NCBI GenBank assembly: GCA_947178465.1
Contig: CAMWYL010000001.1
Span: forward strand, 1 to 35,485
DNA length: 35,485 bases
Reading direction: 5' to 3'
Origin: an uncultured Lachnospiraceae bacterium
GTDB taxonomy: Bacteria; Bacillota; Clostridia; Lachnospirales; Lachnospiraceae
Positions 25,333 to 34,181 of the stretch are shown here, piece by piece. The notes beneath the pieces were generated by a model. The model was given only the letters and a program-made list of their open reading frames with translations. It ran no database searches and had not been told where the DNA came from. Both the position numbers and the translations under genes were made by a program. Position 1 is the first letter of the stretch, and the number at the start of each line of letters is the position of its first letter.

Positions 25333-25950
25333 GTATTTTCTTTCATATCCTACTGTTGTTCTGTCCCCGTGGCCGGAATAAAGCTCCACATCATCCGGCA
25401 GCGTCATAATCCTTTCCCGTATCGAATCGCCAAGCTGCTTCATCGAGCCTGAATAAAAATCCGTCCTGCCTACCGATTCGTTAAATATCGTATCTCCGCA
25501 GAACAGCACCTTATCCGCTTCAACATAATAACAGCACCCGCCTTTGGTATGCCCCGGTGTATGGAATACTTCAAAGTCCACACCCGCCATCGTAAAGGTC
25601 TGCCTGTCAGTAAAATATTCGTCGGCCGCAAAGCCATACGCCGTACCAAACCACCCTGACAGATTTTTCTCAGGGTCCTGCAAAATCTCATCCTCGTCTT
25701 TATAGGCATAAATCTTAGCCCCGCTCAGCTCCTTGAGCCGTAGCGCACCGCCCGTATGGTCGCCATGACCGTGCGTCAGCAGGATACCTGCAATCTTCTC
25801 AATGCCAAGACTCTTGACATCCGCATACACGGTATCGCCCTGTGCGCCCGGGTCAATAATCACGATCTCATCCGCGCCCTCCCGATATACATAATAGCAA
25901 TTTGTCTGACATGCACTAAGCACACGCCGCTTCACTCTTAAATCCGCCAT
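25315..25950 (-). CDS. Metallo-beta-lactamase-fold hydrolase (glyoxalase II-like)
   Basis: This 211-residue enzyme has the di-metal site typical of the superfamily. Seen: THGHGDHTGG (HxHxDH), the late His in FHTPGHTKGG, the bridging Asp in FCGDTIF, and the final His in YSGHGD. Short proteins of this kind act as hydroxyacylglutathione- or thioester-type hydrolases, but the substrate cannot be told from sequence. The start is the ATG at 25950, one base after the rel stop. A TTG at 25971 inside rel is less likely. The rel-hydrolase arrangement is common in Firmicutes. Confidence 0.9.
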   Translation of the reverse strand: MADLRVKRRVLSACQTNCYYVYREGADEIVIIDPGAQGDTVYADVKSLGIEKIAGILLTHGHGDHTGGALRLKELSGAKIYAYKDEDEILQDPEKNLSGWFGTAYGFAADEYFTDRQTFTMAGVDFEVFHTPGHTKGGCCYYVEADKVLFCGDTIFNESVGRTDFYSGSMKQLGDSIRERIMTLPDDVELYSGHGDRTTVGYERKYNPCLG

Positions 25951-25951
25951 A

Positions 25952-28321
25952 TCAGCCCGTTGTCCTTTCAATATCTATAACGCTCTCTATCATTCTGATT
26001 TTATCAATAATGGTATTCAACTCCTCGCGGCTGCCAATTTCGAAGCTGATTGACATTGTCGCGATATCCTGTTTGTTCGTTCTGGTGTTCACAGCGCGGA
26101 TGTCTATATTTTTCTCAGTAAAGGTTCTTGAAACATCCGCCAAAAGCCCGCTCCTGTTCTGCGCATAGATTGCGATTTCCGTCAGATATTTCTCCTTTCC
26201 GGTCTCAACCTCTTCCGGCTGCCATTCCGCGTCAATCAACCTTACTCTGTCAATATCCGGAAGGCTCAAAATATTGATACAGTCCGTCCTGTGAATCGAA
26301 ATGCCTCTGCCTCTGGTGACAAAGCCCACAATTTCATCCCCCGGGACGGGAGCACAGCAACGGGAAAACCGAACGGCCACATCATGGATACCGCGCACGG
26401 TAATGCCATTCTTACTTTTGGAGTTGATGGGCCTGCCTGAGTTTCTTTCCTGTATTGCTGCCAGAAGCTCATCATCCGTGACCTGTTTCTTATGGTCCTT
26501 GTTATATATATCCTGCATCCGGTTGATAACCTGCCCCTCCTTGAGGGCGCCATGTCCGATTGCCGCAAGCACTGCTTCCCAATCGTTAAAGCCGTATTTA
26601 TGCATCACCGCCGTCTGATATTCTGTCGTGAGCAGCTCCGCCGTATTGATATTCTTTGACTTGCAGTAGCTTTGAATCAGCTCCCTGCCTTTTATCACGT
26701 TATCCTCCTTCAGTTCGTTCTTGAACCATTGAAGGATTTTATTCTTCGCCTGAGAGGACTTCACGATATTCAGCCAGTCGCGGCTTGGCCCCTTGGCGTT
26801 CTGAGAAGTCATAATCTCAATGCAGTCCCCGTTATTAATCTTGTAATCATTTGTAACCAGCTTCCCGTTTACCCTCGCGCCGATCATCTTATTGCCCACG
26901 GCGCTGTGAACGCTGTACGCGAAATCTATCGGAGTCGAGCCGGCGGGCAAATTCTTGACGTCACCCGACGGTGTAAAGCAGTACACATGATCAGAAAACA
27001 AGTCCAAATCGCTCTTTAAAAGCTTTAAAAACTCCTTGTTATCCGACATGTCCTTCTGCCATTCAAGGATCTGGCTGAGCCATGCCAGCTTTTCCTCCTC
27101 GCCGCCTGTCGAAACCTTGCCGTCGCTGGTCTCCTTATATTTCCAATGGGCAGCAATTCCGTACTCTGCCACCTTGTGCATATCAAAGGTCCGAATCTGG
27201 ATCTCGAAGGGCTGTCCGGTAGAACCAATCAGCGTTGTGTGCAGAGATTGATACATATTTGCCTTGGGCATTGCGATATAATCCTTAAACCGCCCCGGCA
27301 TCGGCTTATACATCTCATGAATGACACCAAGCGCGGCATAGCAGTCCTTTACCGAATCCACAATAATGCGTACCGCGAAAAGGTCATAGATTTCCTCTAT
27401 GGTCTTATTCTGGTTCTTCATCTTCTTGTAAATGCTAAAGAAGTGCTTCACACGCCCGTCTATCTGCGCCTTGATTCCCGCACCGTTAATATGGTCAGTC
27501 ACCTCATCCACAATATCCTGAACATATTTCTCGCGCACACTCTTTCGGAGAGATATTTTTTCCACCAAATCATAGTACGCCTCCGGCTCAAGATACTTGA
27601 GCGATAAATCGTCCAACTCTATCTTTATCTTGGATATACCGAGCCGCTCCGCAAGCGGAGAATAAATATCCAGCGTCTCCCGCGCAATCCGCTTCTGACT
27701 CTCGGGGGACTTATATTTGAGGGTACGCATATTGTGGAGACGGTCTGCAAGCTTAATCAGAATCACACGGATATCCTTTGCCATCGCAAGGAACATCTTC
27801 CGCAGGTTCTCCGCCTGCAACTCCTCACGGCTTGCAGTTCTGTCCGGTGCGGCATCTCCCGTATACTGCAGCTGCTCCAGCTTCGTCACACCATCCACCA
27901 GCAGCTCCACATCGGGACCGAACTGCTCTCTAAGCTCTTCATTTGTCATAATGGTGTCCTCAACGACATCGTGCAAAAGCCCCGCCACGATTGTCTCCTT
28001 GTCAAGCTCAAGATCCGCAAGGATAATCGACACGCACAACGGATGTACAATGTAAGGCTCTCCCGACTTCCTGACCTGGTCCTTGTGCGCCTCACATGCA
28101 GTTGCATAAGCCTTGTCAATCATACTGATGTCGTCTGAGGGGTGATATTTGTGGACACGACGAATCAGACTCTGATACAATGTATCCGGCGTCTGAAATT
28201 CCTTAATATATTCAATTGTGCGTTCATCAGCTCTCAGGATCTTTGTCTTGCTTCCCTTTATGATCAGGGATTCCTCATAGCCCTCTTCCTTCGCACGATT
28301 CTCTTCTGCCACTGCAATCAC
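25952..28321 (-). CDS. rel: Bifunctional (p)ppGpp synthetase/hydrolase Rel
   Basis: This long RelA/SpoT homologue makes and degrades the starvation alarmone (p)ppGpp. Domains: an HD hydrolase (about 70-200) with H117-D118 in LLHDVVEDT; the synthetase (about 265-390) with YDLFAVRIIV, GRFKDYIAMPK and the EIQIRT motif; TGS (about 435-495, YCFTPSGDVKNLPAGSTPIDF). A zinc-finger-like region (FSRCCAPVPGD) and a C-terminal ACT domain follow. Both catalytic centres look intact. The first start is GTG at 28321 (789 residues), but its ribosome site is poor. The GTG at 28312, behind GGTGAT, is an alternative. It lies 15 bp after apt, as in many Firmicutes. Confidence 0.95.
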   Translation of the reverse strand: MIAVAEENRAKEEGYEESLIIKGSKTKILRADERTIEYIKEFQTPDTLYQSLIRRVHKYHPSDDISMIDKAYATACEAHKDQVRKSGEPYIVHPLCVSIILADLELDKETIVAGLLHDVVEDTIMTNEELREQFGPDVELLVDGVTKLEQLQYTGDAAPDRTASREELQAENLRKMFLAMAKDIRVILIKLADRLHNMRTLKYKSPESQKRIARETLDIYSPLAERLGISKIKIELDDLSLKYLEPEAYYDLVEKISLRKSVREKYVQDIVDEVTDHINGAGIKAQIDGRVKHFFSIYKKMKNQNKTIEEIYDLFAVRIIVDSVKDCYAALGVIHEMYKPMPGRFKDYIAMPKANMYQSLHTTLIGSTGQPFEIQIRTFDMHKVAEYGIAAHWKYKETSDGKVSTGGEEEKLAWLSQILEWQKDMSDNKEFLKLLKSDLDLFSDHVYCFTPSGDVKNLPAGSTPIDFAYSVHSAVGNKMIGARVNGKLVTNDYKINNGDCIEIMTSQNAKGPSRDWLNIVKSSQAKNKILQWFKNELKEDNVIKGRELIQSYCKSKNINTAELLTTEYQTAVMHKYGFNDWEAVLAAIGHGALKEGQVINRMQDIYNKDHKKQVTDDELLAAIQERNSGRPINSKSKNGITVRGIHDVAVRFSRCCAPVPGDEIVGFVTRGRGISIHRTDCINILSLPDIDRVRLIDAEWQPEEVETGKEKYLTEIAIYAQNRSGLLADVSRTFTEKNIDIRAVNTRTNKQDIATMSISFEIGSREELNTIIDKIRMIESVIDIERTTG

Positions 28322-28336
28322 CAGCCATTAAATATT

Positions 28337-28861
28337 TTATTTCCCTTCATAGGTTATCGCGGAATCCAACCGATAGCCGGCAATCCGCTCTCTTCCCTTC
28401 AATCCTGCAAGCTCCATCAGGACAACCACACCTACGACCTCTCCGCCAAGCGACTCAATCAGCTTGATCATCGCCTCCGTCGTACCGCCTGTAGCAATCA
28501 GGTCATCCACTACAAGCACCTTCTGTCCCTTTTGAATAGAGTCCTTATGCATCTCAATCGTCGCCGTACCGTACTCCAGCTCATACTCCACGGATACCGT
28601 TTCTGAGGGAAGCTTTCCCTTTTTCCTGATCAGTACAAACGGCTTATGATTATTATACGCAATCGGCGTGCCAAAGATAAAGCCTCTTGATTCAGCGCCC
28701 GCCACAACGTCATAATCCAAGTCCTTCACCAACTCCTGCATCTTATCAATGGCAAGATGAAGTCCGTCCGCATCCTGTAAAACGCTCGTCACATCACGGA
28801 ACATAATCCCCTTTTCAGGAAAATCAGGTATTGTCCTAACGTATTCTTCCAACTTTTTCAT
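28337..28861 (-). CDS. apt: Adenine phosphoribosyltransferase
   Basis: Apt salvages adenine: adenine + PRPP gives AMP + diphosphate. Seen: MKKLEEYVRTIPDFPEKGI at the N-terminus, AGAESRGFIFG, and the PRPP-binding loop VLVVDDLIATGGTT. The start is the ATG at 28861 with GGAG 9 nt upstream, giving 174 residues, the usual size. An in-frame upstream start would place 23 extra residues over the promoter. It lies just upstream of rel. Confidence 0.96.
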   Translation of the reverse strand: MKKLEEYVRTIPDFPEKGIMFRDVTSVLQDADGLHLAIDKMQELVKDLDYDVVAGAESRGFIFGTPIAYNNHKPFVLIRKKGKLPSETVSVEYELEYGTATIEMHKDSIQKGQKVLVVDDLIATGGTTEAMIKLIESLGGEVVGVVVLMELAGLKGRERIAGYRLDSAITYEGK

Positions 28862-28901
28862 AGGTTCACGCTCCAATCCGATAAATATATTAAACACTAC
28901 A

Positions 28902-28930
28902 ATTATATTCTTATTTTTTTGATAAGTCAA
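28902..28930 (-). promoter_or_regulatory. Sigma-A promoter of apt-rel
   Basis: On the minus strand TTGACT (28925-28930) and TATAAT (28902-28907) are 17 bp apart: 5/6 and 6/6 matches. This is the best promoter in the window. The -35 contains the stop codon of the oxidoreductase remnant. The predicted leader to the apt ATG is about 35 nt. Confidence 0.8.
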
Positions 28931-29427
28931 TGAAATCTGTATTTGGCCTCACACCGCTTTTCCAGTTCCCTATAATACTCCTCGCTATTACATGGAATCG
29001 CCAAAGCACTCTGCTGCCAATCCGAAAGATACGCCGCATTGGCATTTTCCAATGCCCTTTGCCCATCAAGAAGCGTGGCAAGCGGTTTCACACGCCCTTC
29101 TATGGAATCCGCAAAATTCTGCAAAACGACGGTATATTCATTGCACTCCTGCGTAAAAGGAATCTTGGGATACATCTCCCAGGATGTTTTTGATACATGG
29201 GCCGTCGAAGTCTCATTCTGATAAACCGTAATAAACTGATTGTCCTCCACAACCAACTTGCCAAGCTCTCCATAAATCTCCAGACGATTGCTTCCCGGGG
29301 AATCACCTATAGACGAAAGGAAGGTTCCCCACATCCCATTCTCGTGTCTGAAAACATGCTGTCCTCGTCCGGAAAGATCACAACCTCCAGCATATTCTTC
29401 CTGATTTCCTGCAGCCCTGCGGCATTC
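28927..29427 (-). pseudogene. 5'-truncated Gfo/Idh/MocA-family oxidoreductase remnant
   Basis: An open stretch of 166 codons runs from just after an in-frame TAG at 29430-29428 to a TGA at 28927. It has the C-terminal alpha/beta domain of Gfo/Idh/MocA dehydrogenases: HVFRHENGMWGTFLSS, then NRLEIYGELGKLVVED and the late DGQRALENANAAYLSD helix. The N-terminal Rossmann domain with its NAD(P)-binding motif is absent. The upstream arabinofuranosidase stops only 34 bp before the TAG. The recognisable homology begins before the first ATG (29334), which indicates decay and not a short gene. It was probably a sugar dehydrogenase in the arabinose cluster. Confidence 0.75.
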
Positions 29428-29463
29428 CTACACGCAATACCATTGCAGCAAAGTCCGGCAGCC

Positions 29464-31773
29464 TCAGACCTCAAAAATGAGTACCGTAACGGAATGCGGC
29501 GCAAACGTATAGGTTAGTTCATTTGCGCTCACCGGAAGCCTCTCCGTCTGCGGCAGGATGTTGTCCGGATGTTCAAAGGTATTCGTCTCATCCGGTCTAT
29601 GCCCCTTTAAGCACGCAGCCGTCACGCTGTTCTTGATTGCCCCATCCAGCGACAACAGCACCTCCTTTTCCTCTCCGGTGAGGTTCACCACCTTCAATAT
29701 CGTTCTGTCACAGCTTCTGTCCACACCGGCAGTCACATACAATTCTTCCAGCTCAGGCAGGCGGTCAGCGGTATCGTTATAGAGAACCCCGTTCACCCAT
29801 GTTCTTATCCTTCTGCCTTCAATCTCCAGCTCCGCGAAATATTCCATGTCCTCCACATGGAATATTCGATGTGAAATAACAGAGCTTCTTCCCGCATAGT
29901 AGGACGTCAGATTACAGTCCCAGTTATCCCAGCCGCCAAATTCCCACAGCAGCCGGTTTTTCTCATCCTTTTCCCCGAAAAAGATTTTCAGTCCCTTTCT
30001 CCCGGCCGTTCTCCGGAACCGGAAGGATACCTTATAGTGACCGCTCTGAATATCCGTAAGCAGATTTTTCCGATTGCTTTTGTCAATCAGGATATCAGAC
30101 AGCTCCGTAACCTCCCCGGTATGGCAGTCTGTCACCTTTACTTCCCAAATTTTTCCTTCGATATCATTCCCCGTTATCACCAAGCTGCCTGTGATATCTT
30201 TCTCATCCACTACCGGAACGATTTCATCCAGATTTTTTGTCTCAAAGGAAACCGCATCCGTGCCCTGATTCTCCATGAAAAGCTTCTGCACATAATAGTT
30301 AGGCGTTTTCAGCACCGCATGATTGTTAAACCACAGCATATCCGGTTTCCAGTTCACATAATCCGCATTACAGAGCATGGGCGCATAACACGCCATCGCT
30401 ACCGCCTTCGACCGTTCCAGATGCGTCATATAGGCGGCCTCTACCAACGCGTTATAGTACGTATTTCCCCATGACGCGTATTCTCCCAGAAATACCTTGG
30501 GTCCGTTTTCGTCATAATCCTCGTAATGGTGCATATTCGCCAGAAACCACTCCGGGGAGGAATAATAATGCTCATCGACCAAATCGGAACCATACCTGTT
30601 CGCAGAACGCCAGCCTGCCTCATAGCCTTCTCCCGACGCAAACGGCCCTGCGGTATTGATAATCTTAATGTCCGGATATTTTTCACGAATCGCCTTGTGA
30701 AAATACGGATACCGCTCAAAAAACCCGTCTCCAATCTCCTCGTTGCCGATACCAATATATTTCAGGTCAAAGGGCGCCTCATGCCCAAGCTCCGCTCTGA
30801 TTTTACCCCAGCCCGAATCACTGCCGCCATTGGCAAATTCAATCAAATCCAGCGCGTCATCTACCCATTCGCCAATCTCTTCAAGAGGCACGCCGACGCC
30901 CTTATGAGGATTGAAGCCTCCCGGCAGTATCGGAACCGGCTCTGCGCCAATCTCCTCACAAAAACAGAAATACTCAAAATATCCGAGTCCAAGGGATTGG
31001 TTGTATCCCCAATTGTTTCGCCAGCTCGGGCGCTCCTCCACCTTGCCGATTGTCCGCTTCCAGCGGTACATGGAATTGTGGTCATGGTCATTCAGGCTGC
31101 CATCATGTACAAGACAGCCTCCCGGAAAGCGCAGGAACTTGGGATGCATCTCCTGCAACGCCTCGGCAATATCCTTTCGCAGGCCGCCCTTTTTCCCAAG
31201 AAAGGTATCCTGTGGGAAAAACGATACCATGTCAAGATCACATGTCCCGTCCGTCTCAAAGGTCAACACCAGCCGCCCGCAGGTGGTGGTATTTGACGCC
31301 TTTACCTGTAATTCGTATTTCTTCCACGCTTTGCCACTGACTTCGAGAACACCTTCCGCGCATACAGCAGCATCTTCCGCTTCTACCGTTACACGAATGC
31401 GGATGCTTCCTTCCACGCCGCCCGCAAACAAAGAGAAGTCGTAGTTCTTTCCCGCTTCCACGAAAAATCCGGTATTGTAGCCTTGATTGCAGACTGCGCT
31501 GTTCGATTGCGCTTCCACATGCAGATAATGCGGATTCTCAACATGCAGCGGTTCTTCCGAGAGCACCTCCCAGCGAATTTCCCCGCGCTTTTCCCATGCG
31601 GTCAGGGCATGGTACTCCTTCTTATCCGGCTCACAGTATTCAAACGAACGGTTCTGCACCATCTCCGCATACAGCCCGCCGTCCGCAGCGTGGTTGATGT
31701 CCTCAAAAAACAATCCGTATAATATGCCAAGTTCCTTGCAACGTTGATTCTGAAATATTTTTATCTGTTTCAT
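29464..31773 (-). CDS. GH51 alpha-L-arabinofuranosidase
   Basis: This glycoside hydrolase family 51 enzyme releases terminal arabinofuranose from arabinoxylan or arabinan oligosaccharides. Seen: FFEDINHAADGGLYAEMVQN (residues 22-41), a carbohydrate-binding-like beta domain (about 60-190), then the (beta/alpha)8 barrel. The acid/base is Glu345 in GIGNEEIG and the nucleophile Glu431 in LGEYASWG. A LamG-like beta domain (about 575-690) and a final beta domain end the protein. The 769-residue length suits large bacterial GH51. There is no signal peptide, so it acts in the cytoplasm on imported oligosaccharides. It stands between trp and apt genes with its own promoter. Confidence 0.93.
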   Translation of the reverse strand: MKQIKIFQNQRCKELGILYGLFFEDINHAADGGLYAEMVQNRSFEYCEPDKKEYHALTAWEKRGEIRWEVLSEEPLHVENPHYLHVEAQSNSAVCNQGYNTGFFVEAGKNYDFSLFAGGVEGSIRIRVTVEAEDAAVCAEGVLEVSGKAWKKYELQVKASNTTTCGRLVLTFETDGTCDLDMVSFFPQDTFLGKKGGLRKDIAEALQEMHPKFLRFPGGCLVHDGSLNDHDHNSMYRWKRTIGKVEERPSWRNNWGYNQSLGLGYFEYFCFCEEIGAEPVPILPGGFNPHKGVGVPLEEIGEWVDDALDLIEFANGGSDSGWGKIRAELGHEAPFDLKYIGIGNEEIGDGFFERYPYFHKAIREKYPDIKIINTAGPFASGEGYEAGWRSANRYGSDLVDEHYYSSPEWFLANMHHYEDYDENGPKVFLGEYASWGNTYYNALVEAAYMTHLERSKAVAMACYAPMLCNADYVNWKPDMLWFNNHAVLKTPNYYVQKLFMENQGTDAVSFETKNLDEIVPVVDEKDITGSLVITGNDIEGKIWEVKVTDCHTGEVTELSDILIDKSNRKNLLTDIQSGHYKVSFRFRRTAGRKGLKIFFGEKDEKNRLLWEFGGWDNWDCNLTSYYAGRSSVISHRIFHVEDMEYFAELEIEGRRIRTWVNGVLYNDTADRLPELEELYVTAGVDRSCDRTILKVVNLTGEEKEVLLSLDGAIKNSVTAACLKGHRPDETNTFEHPDNILPQTERLPVSANELTYTFAPHSVTVLIFEV

Positions 31774-31823
31774 TTCTTATCTCATCCTTTTTCTGATTGT
31801 GGGTTGGGGTAAAAGTGTGTGGT

Positions 31824-31871
31824 CTTTTATACTGATTTGATAATTGTACCATGTTTATATCTGTTTGATAA
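31824..31871 (-). repeat. 20-bp direct repeats at the arabinofuranosidase promoter
   Basis: On the minus strand two copies begin TTATCAAA: 31871-31852 (TTATCAAACAGATATAAACA) and 31843-31824 (TTATCAAATCAGTATAAAAG). They are 28 bp apart start to start. The first covers the -35 and part of the spacer; the second begins at the -10. This is a likely operator for an AraC-type or similar regulator. Confidence 0.6.
31843..31871 (-). promoter_or_regulatory. Candidate promoter of the arabinofuranosidase gene
   Basis: On the minus strand TTATCA (31866-31871) and TACAAT (31843-31848) are 17 bp apart, with 4/6 and 5/6 matches. The weak -35 suits an activator-dependent promoter. The leader to the ATG at 31773 is about 60-65 nt. 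Confidence 0.5.
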
Positions 31872-31941
31872 TAGAAAATAAGGCATTTGGAGCAAATTTT
31901 TCTCCTTTTATCTTTCATGTTACCCGAAGTTGTTTTTCTAA

Positions 31942-31964
31942 GGAAACGCTTTCATAGCGTTTCC
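31942..31964. promoter_or_regulatory. Perfect inverted repeat with cre-like sequence
   Basis: Arms GGAAACGCT and AGCGTTTCC (9 bp) flank a 5-bp loop. On the minus strand TGAAAGCGTTTCCT matches the catabolite-responsive element pattern TGWAANCGNTNWCA at all but two defined positions. It has no T-tract, so it is not a convincing terminator. CcpA or another LacI-family protein could bind here and control the sugar gene. Confidence 0.45.
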
Positions 31965-31991
31965 CTGATTCTCCACCAAAATAACCAAACA

Positions 31992-32018
31992 GGCAGTTAC
32001 CCATACCGGATAACTGCC
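31992..32018 (-). terminator. Terminator of the trp operon
   Basis: On the minus strand GGCAGTTATCC and GGGTAACTGCC form an 11-bp stem (one G-U) around loop GGTAT, then TGTTTGGTTATTTT. It lies 71 bp after the trpA stop codon. The stem is strong; the T-tract is interrupted. Confidence 0.65.
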
Positions 32019-32089
32019 TTATAATTATGTAAACTCTGTTTTTGTGCAACGATGGAAATCCAAGCCGGCAACGCTCATAACTTATCTCC

Positions 32090-32881
32090 CTAAGCGGTCT
32101 TACCCTCAGCCACAACCACGGCCGCCTTCATTTCCTTCACATAATCGCAGACGGGTTTCACACAGTCCCTGCCATACTTCGCGATAAGCTTCACAATCGC
32201 GCTTCCCACAATCACGCCGTCAGAGTGGGAAGCCATCTCCTGCGCCTGCTCCGGCGTGGCTATGCCAAAGCCGATTGCGCAGGGAATATCGGAAACCGCC
32301 TTCACCTGACGGACCATCGCCCCGATATCGGTCGTGATTTTGCTCCGAACGCCGGTCACTCCGAGCGAGGATACGCAGTAGAGAAAGCCCTTTGCCTGCC
32401 GCGCAATCATGTCAATACGCTCCTTTGAGGTCGGCGCAATCATGGAAATCAGCTCGATTCCCGCTGCCGCACAGGCGCCGCTGACCTCCTCCCGCTCCTC
32501 AAACGGCACATCCGGCACAATGATTCCGTCGATACCGCACTCCGCGCATTTTCGGGTAAATTTTTCCGTCCCATAAGTATAAATAGGATTTACATAAGTC
32601 ATAAATACCATCGGCACATCCGTCTTTTCGCGAAGTCGCTTTACCATGTCAAACAGCTTATCCGTGGTAGTGCCTGATTGAAGCGCCCGCACATCCGCCT
32701 CCTGAATAACAACACCCTCCGCAATCGGGTCCGAAAAGGGAATCCCGATTTCTATCAAATCTGCCCCCGCCGCTGCCATCTGCGGTATCAGCGCCTCCGT
32801 TGTCTCAATATCAGGGTCTCCCCCCGTCACGAACGCGATAAATGCCTTTTTATTTTCAAATGCCTTGCTGATTCTGCTCAT
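32090..32881 (-). CDS. trpA: Tryptophan synthase alpha chain
   Basis: TrpA cleaves indole-3-glycerol phosphate to indole and glyceraldehyde 3-phosphate, passing indole to TrpB. The 263-residue TIM barrel shows Glu in LIEIGIPFSDP (the catalytic Glu49 position), the loop YGTEKF, and the phosphate-binding GFGIATPEQA and DGVIVGSAIV strands. At the Asp60 position the sequence has Glu (PIAEGVVIQ). GGAGG lies 6 nt before the ATG. It is the last gene of the trp operon. Confidence 0.95.
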   Translation of the reverse strand: MSRISKAFENKKAFIAFVTGGDPDIETTEALIPQMAAAGADLIEIGIPFSDPIAEGVVIQEADVRALQSGTTTDKLFDMVKRLREKTDVPMVFMTYVNPIYTYGTEKFTRKCAECGIDGIIVPDVPFEEREEVSGACAAAGIELISMIAPTSKERIDMIARQAKGFLYCVSSLGVTGVRSKITTDIGAMVRQVKAVSDIPCAIGFGIATPEQAQEMASHSDGVIVGSAIVKLIAKYGRDCVKPVCDYVKEMKAAVVVAEGKTA

Positions 32882-32964
32882 CCCTAACCTCCGTTATTCA
32901 AAATACTCTATCCAAGATTCGTTATCTGAAGCTCTTTGTTCAAAATCCTGCACTGACCTTTAAG

Positions 32965-34155
32965 CTAATCAAAGATTTCCACGCCTCTGTATCTTGCAAT
33001 TGCCGCCACGTCCTTATCGCCGCGCCCTGAAATGTTCACAACGATAATCTGATCCTTTCCCATGGACGGCGCAAGCTTTTTCGCATAAGCGATTGCATGT
33101 GCGCTCTCGATGGCCGGAATAATGCCCTCCATCCTCGAGAGATATTCAAACGCTTCAACCGCCTCATCATCTGTAATCGGCACATATTGGGCACGGCCTG
33201 TTTCCGCCAGATTTGCATGCTCCGGCCCGATTCCCGGGTAATCCAGCCCTGCCGAAATCGAGTATACCGGCGCTATCTGCCCATATTCATCCTGACAGAA
33301 CAGGGACTTCATTCCGTGAAAAATGCCAACACTTCCGTTTGCAATTGTCGCGGCATTCTTGGGGTTGTCAACGCCAAGCCCTGCCGCCTCACAGCCGATT
33401 AATCTGACACTTGTGTCAGGTATGAATTCATAGAATGCACCCATGGCGTTGCTTCCGCCGCCGACGCAGGCGATTACCGCATCGGGAAGCTTTCCCTCCG
33501 CCGCCATAAGCTGCTCCTTGATTTCCTGCCCGATTACCTTCTGGAAATCCCGCACAATCATCGGAAACGGATGCGGCCCCATCACCGAACCGAGGACATA
33601 CAGCGTATCATCCATTCTTGAAGTCCACTCCCGCATGGTCTCATTTACGGCATCCTTCAGGGTCATTGTCCCGGAGGTAACCGGATGCACCTTTGCGCCG
33701 AGAAGCTCCATCCGGTAGCAGTTCAGCGCCTGTCTGTCCGTATCCTCTTTTCCCATAAAAATCTCACATTCCATCCCCATCAGTGCCGCCGCGGTCGCCG
33801 TGGCAACGCCGTGCTGTCCTGCGCCTGTCTCCGCAATCACACGCGTCTTCCCCATTTTCTTCGCCAGAAGCACCTGCCCAAGCACGTTATTGATCTTGTG
33901 AGAGCCTGTGTGATTCAGGTCCTCTCTTTTGAGGTAAACCTTTGCACCGCCCAAATCCTTTGTCATTTTCTCCGCATAATACAACAGGGAGGGTCTGCCC
34001 GCATACTTCTCCATCAGCTCCTTTAATTCCCGCTGAAACTCCGCGTCATTCTTATATTTCTCGTAAGCCTCCTCCAGCTCCTGCACCGCGGGCATCAACG
34101 TCTCCGGTATATACTGCCCGCCGTATAATCCATATCTTCCCTTACTTCCTTCCAT
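32965..34155 (-). CDS. trpB: Tryptophan synthase beta chain
   Basis: TrpB condenses indole with serine to tryptophan using pyridoxal phosphate. Seen: GRYGLYGGQYIPETLMP near the N-terminus, the PLP lysine in NHTGSHKINN, ETGAGQHGVATA, and the phosphate loop GGGSNAMG. A C-terminal VNISGRGDKD ends the catalytic core. The ATG at 34155 has GGAGG 6 nt upstream and gives 396 residues; an ATG two codons earlier abuts the ribosome site and is less likely. It lies 26 bp after trpF. Confidence 0.97.
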   Translation of the reverse strand: MEGSKGRYGLYGGQYIPETLMPAVQELEEAYEKYKNDAEFQRELKELMEKYAGRPSLLYYAEKMTKDLGGAKVYLKREDLNHTGSHKINNVLGQVLLAKKMGKTRVIAETGAGQHGVATATAAALMGMECEIFMGKEDTDRQALNCYRMELLGAKVHPVTSGTMTLKDAVNETMREWTSRMDDTLYVLGSVMGPHPFPMIVRDFQKVIGQEIKEQLMAAEGKLPDAVIACVGGGSNAMGAFYEFIPDTSVRLIGCEAAGLGVDNPKNAATIANGSVGIFHGMKSLFCQDEYGQIAPVYSISAGLDYPGIGPEHANLAETGRAQYVPITDDEAVEAFEYLSRMEGIIPAIESAHAIAYAKKLAPSMGKDQIIVVNISGRGDKDVAAIARYRGVEIFD

Positions 34156-34181
34156 ATTCATCCTCCAACTCTATCCGATTG

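Larger units (their letters stand above)
31774..32089 (-). other. trpA-arabinofuranosidase intergenic region
   Basis: This 316-bp gap has no supported gene. Read on the minus strand it holds, in order: the trp terminator, a 23-bp perfect inverted repeat with a cre-like half, a 20-bp direct repeat pair and a sigma-A-type promoter. Two short ORFs overlap it but lack ribosome sites and protein character. Confidence 0.7.

Noticed and set aside
31703..32115. Two short minus-strand ORFs (71 and 66 codons) between trpA and the arabinofuranosidase
   Set aside because: They run through the terminator, palindrome and promoter, have no ribosome sites, and overlap flanking genes out of frame.
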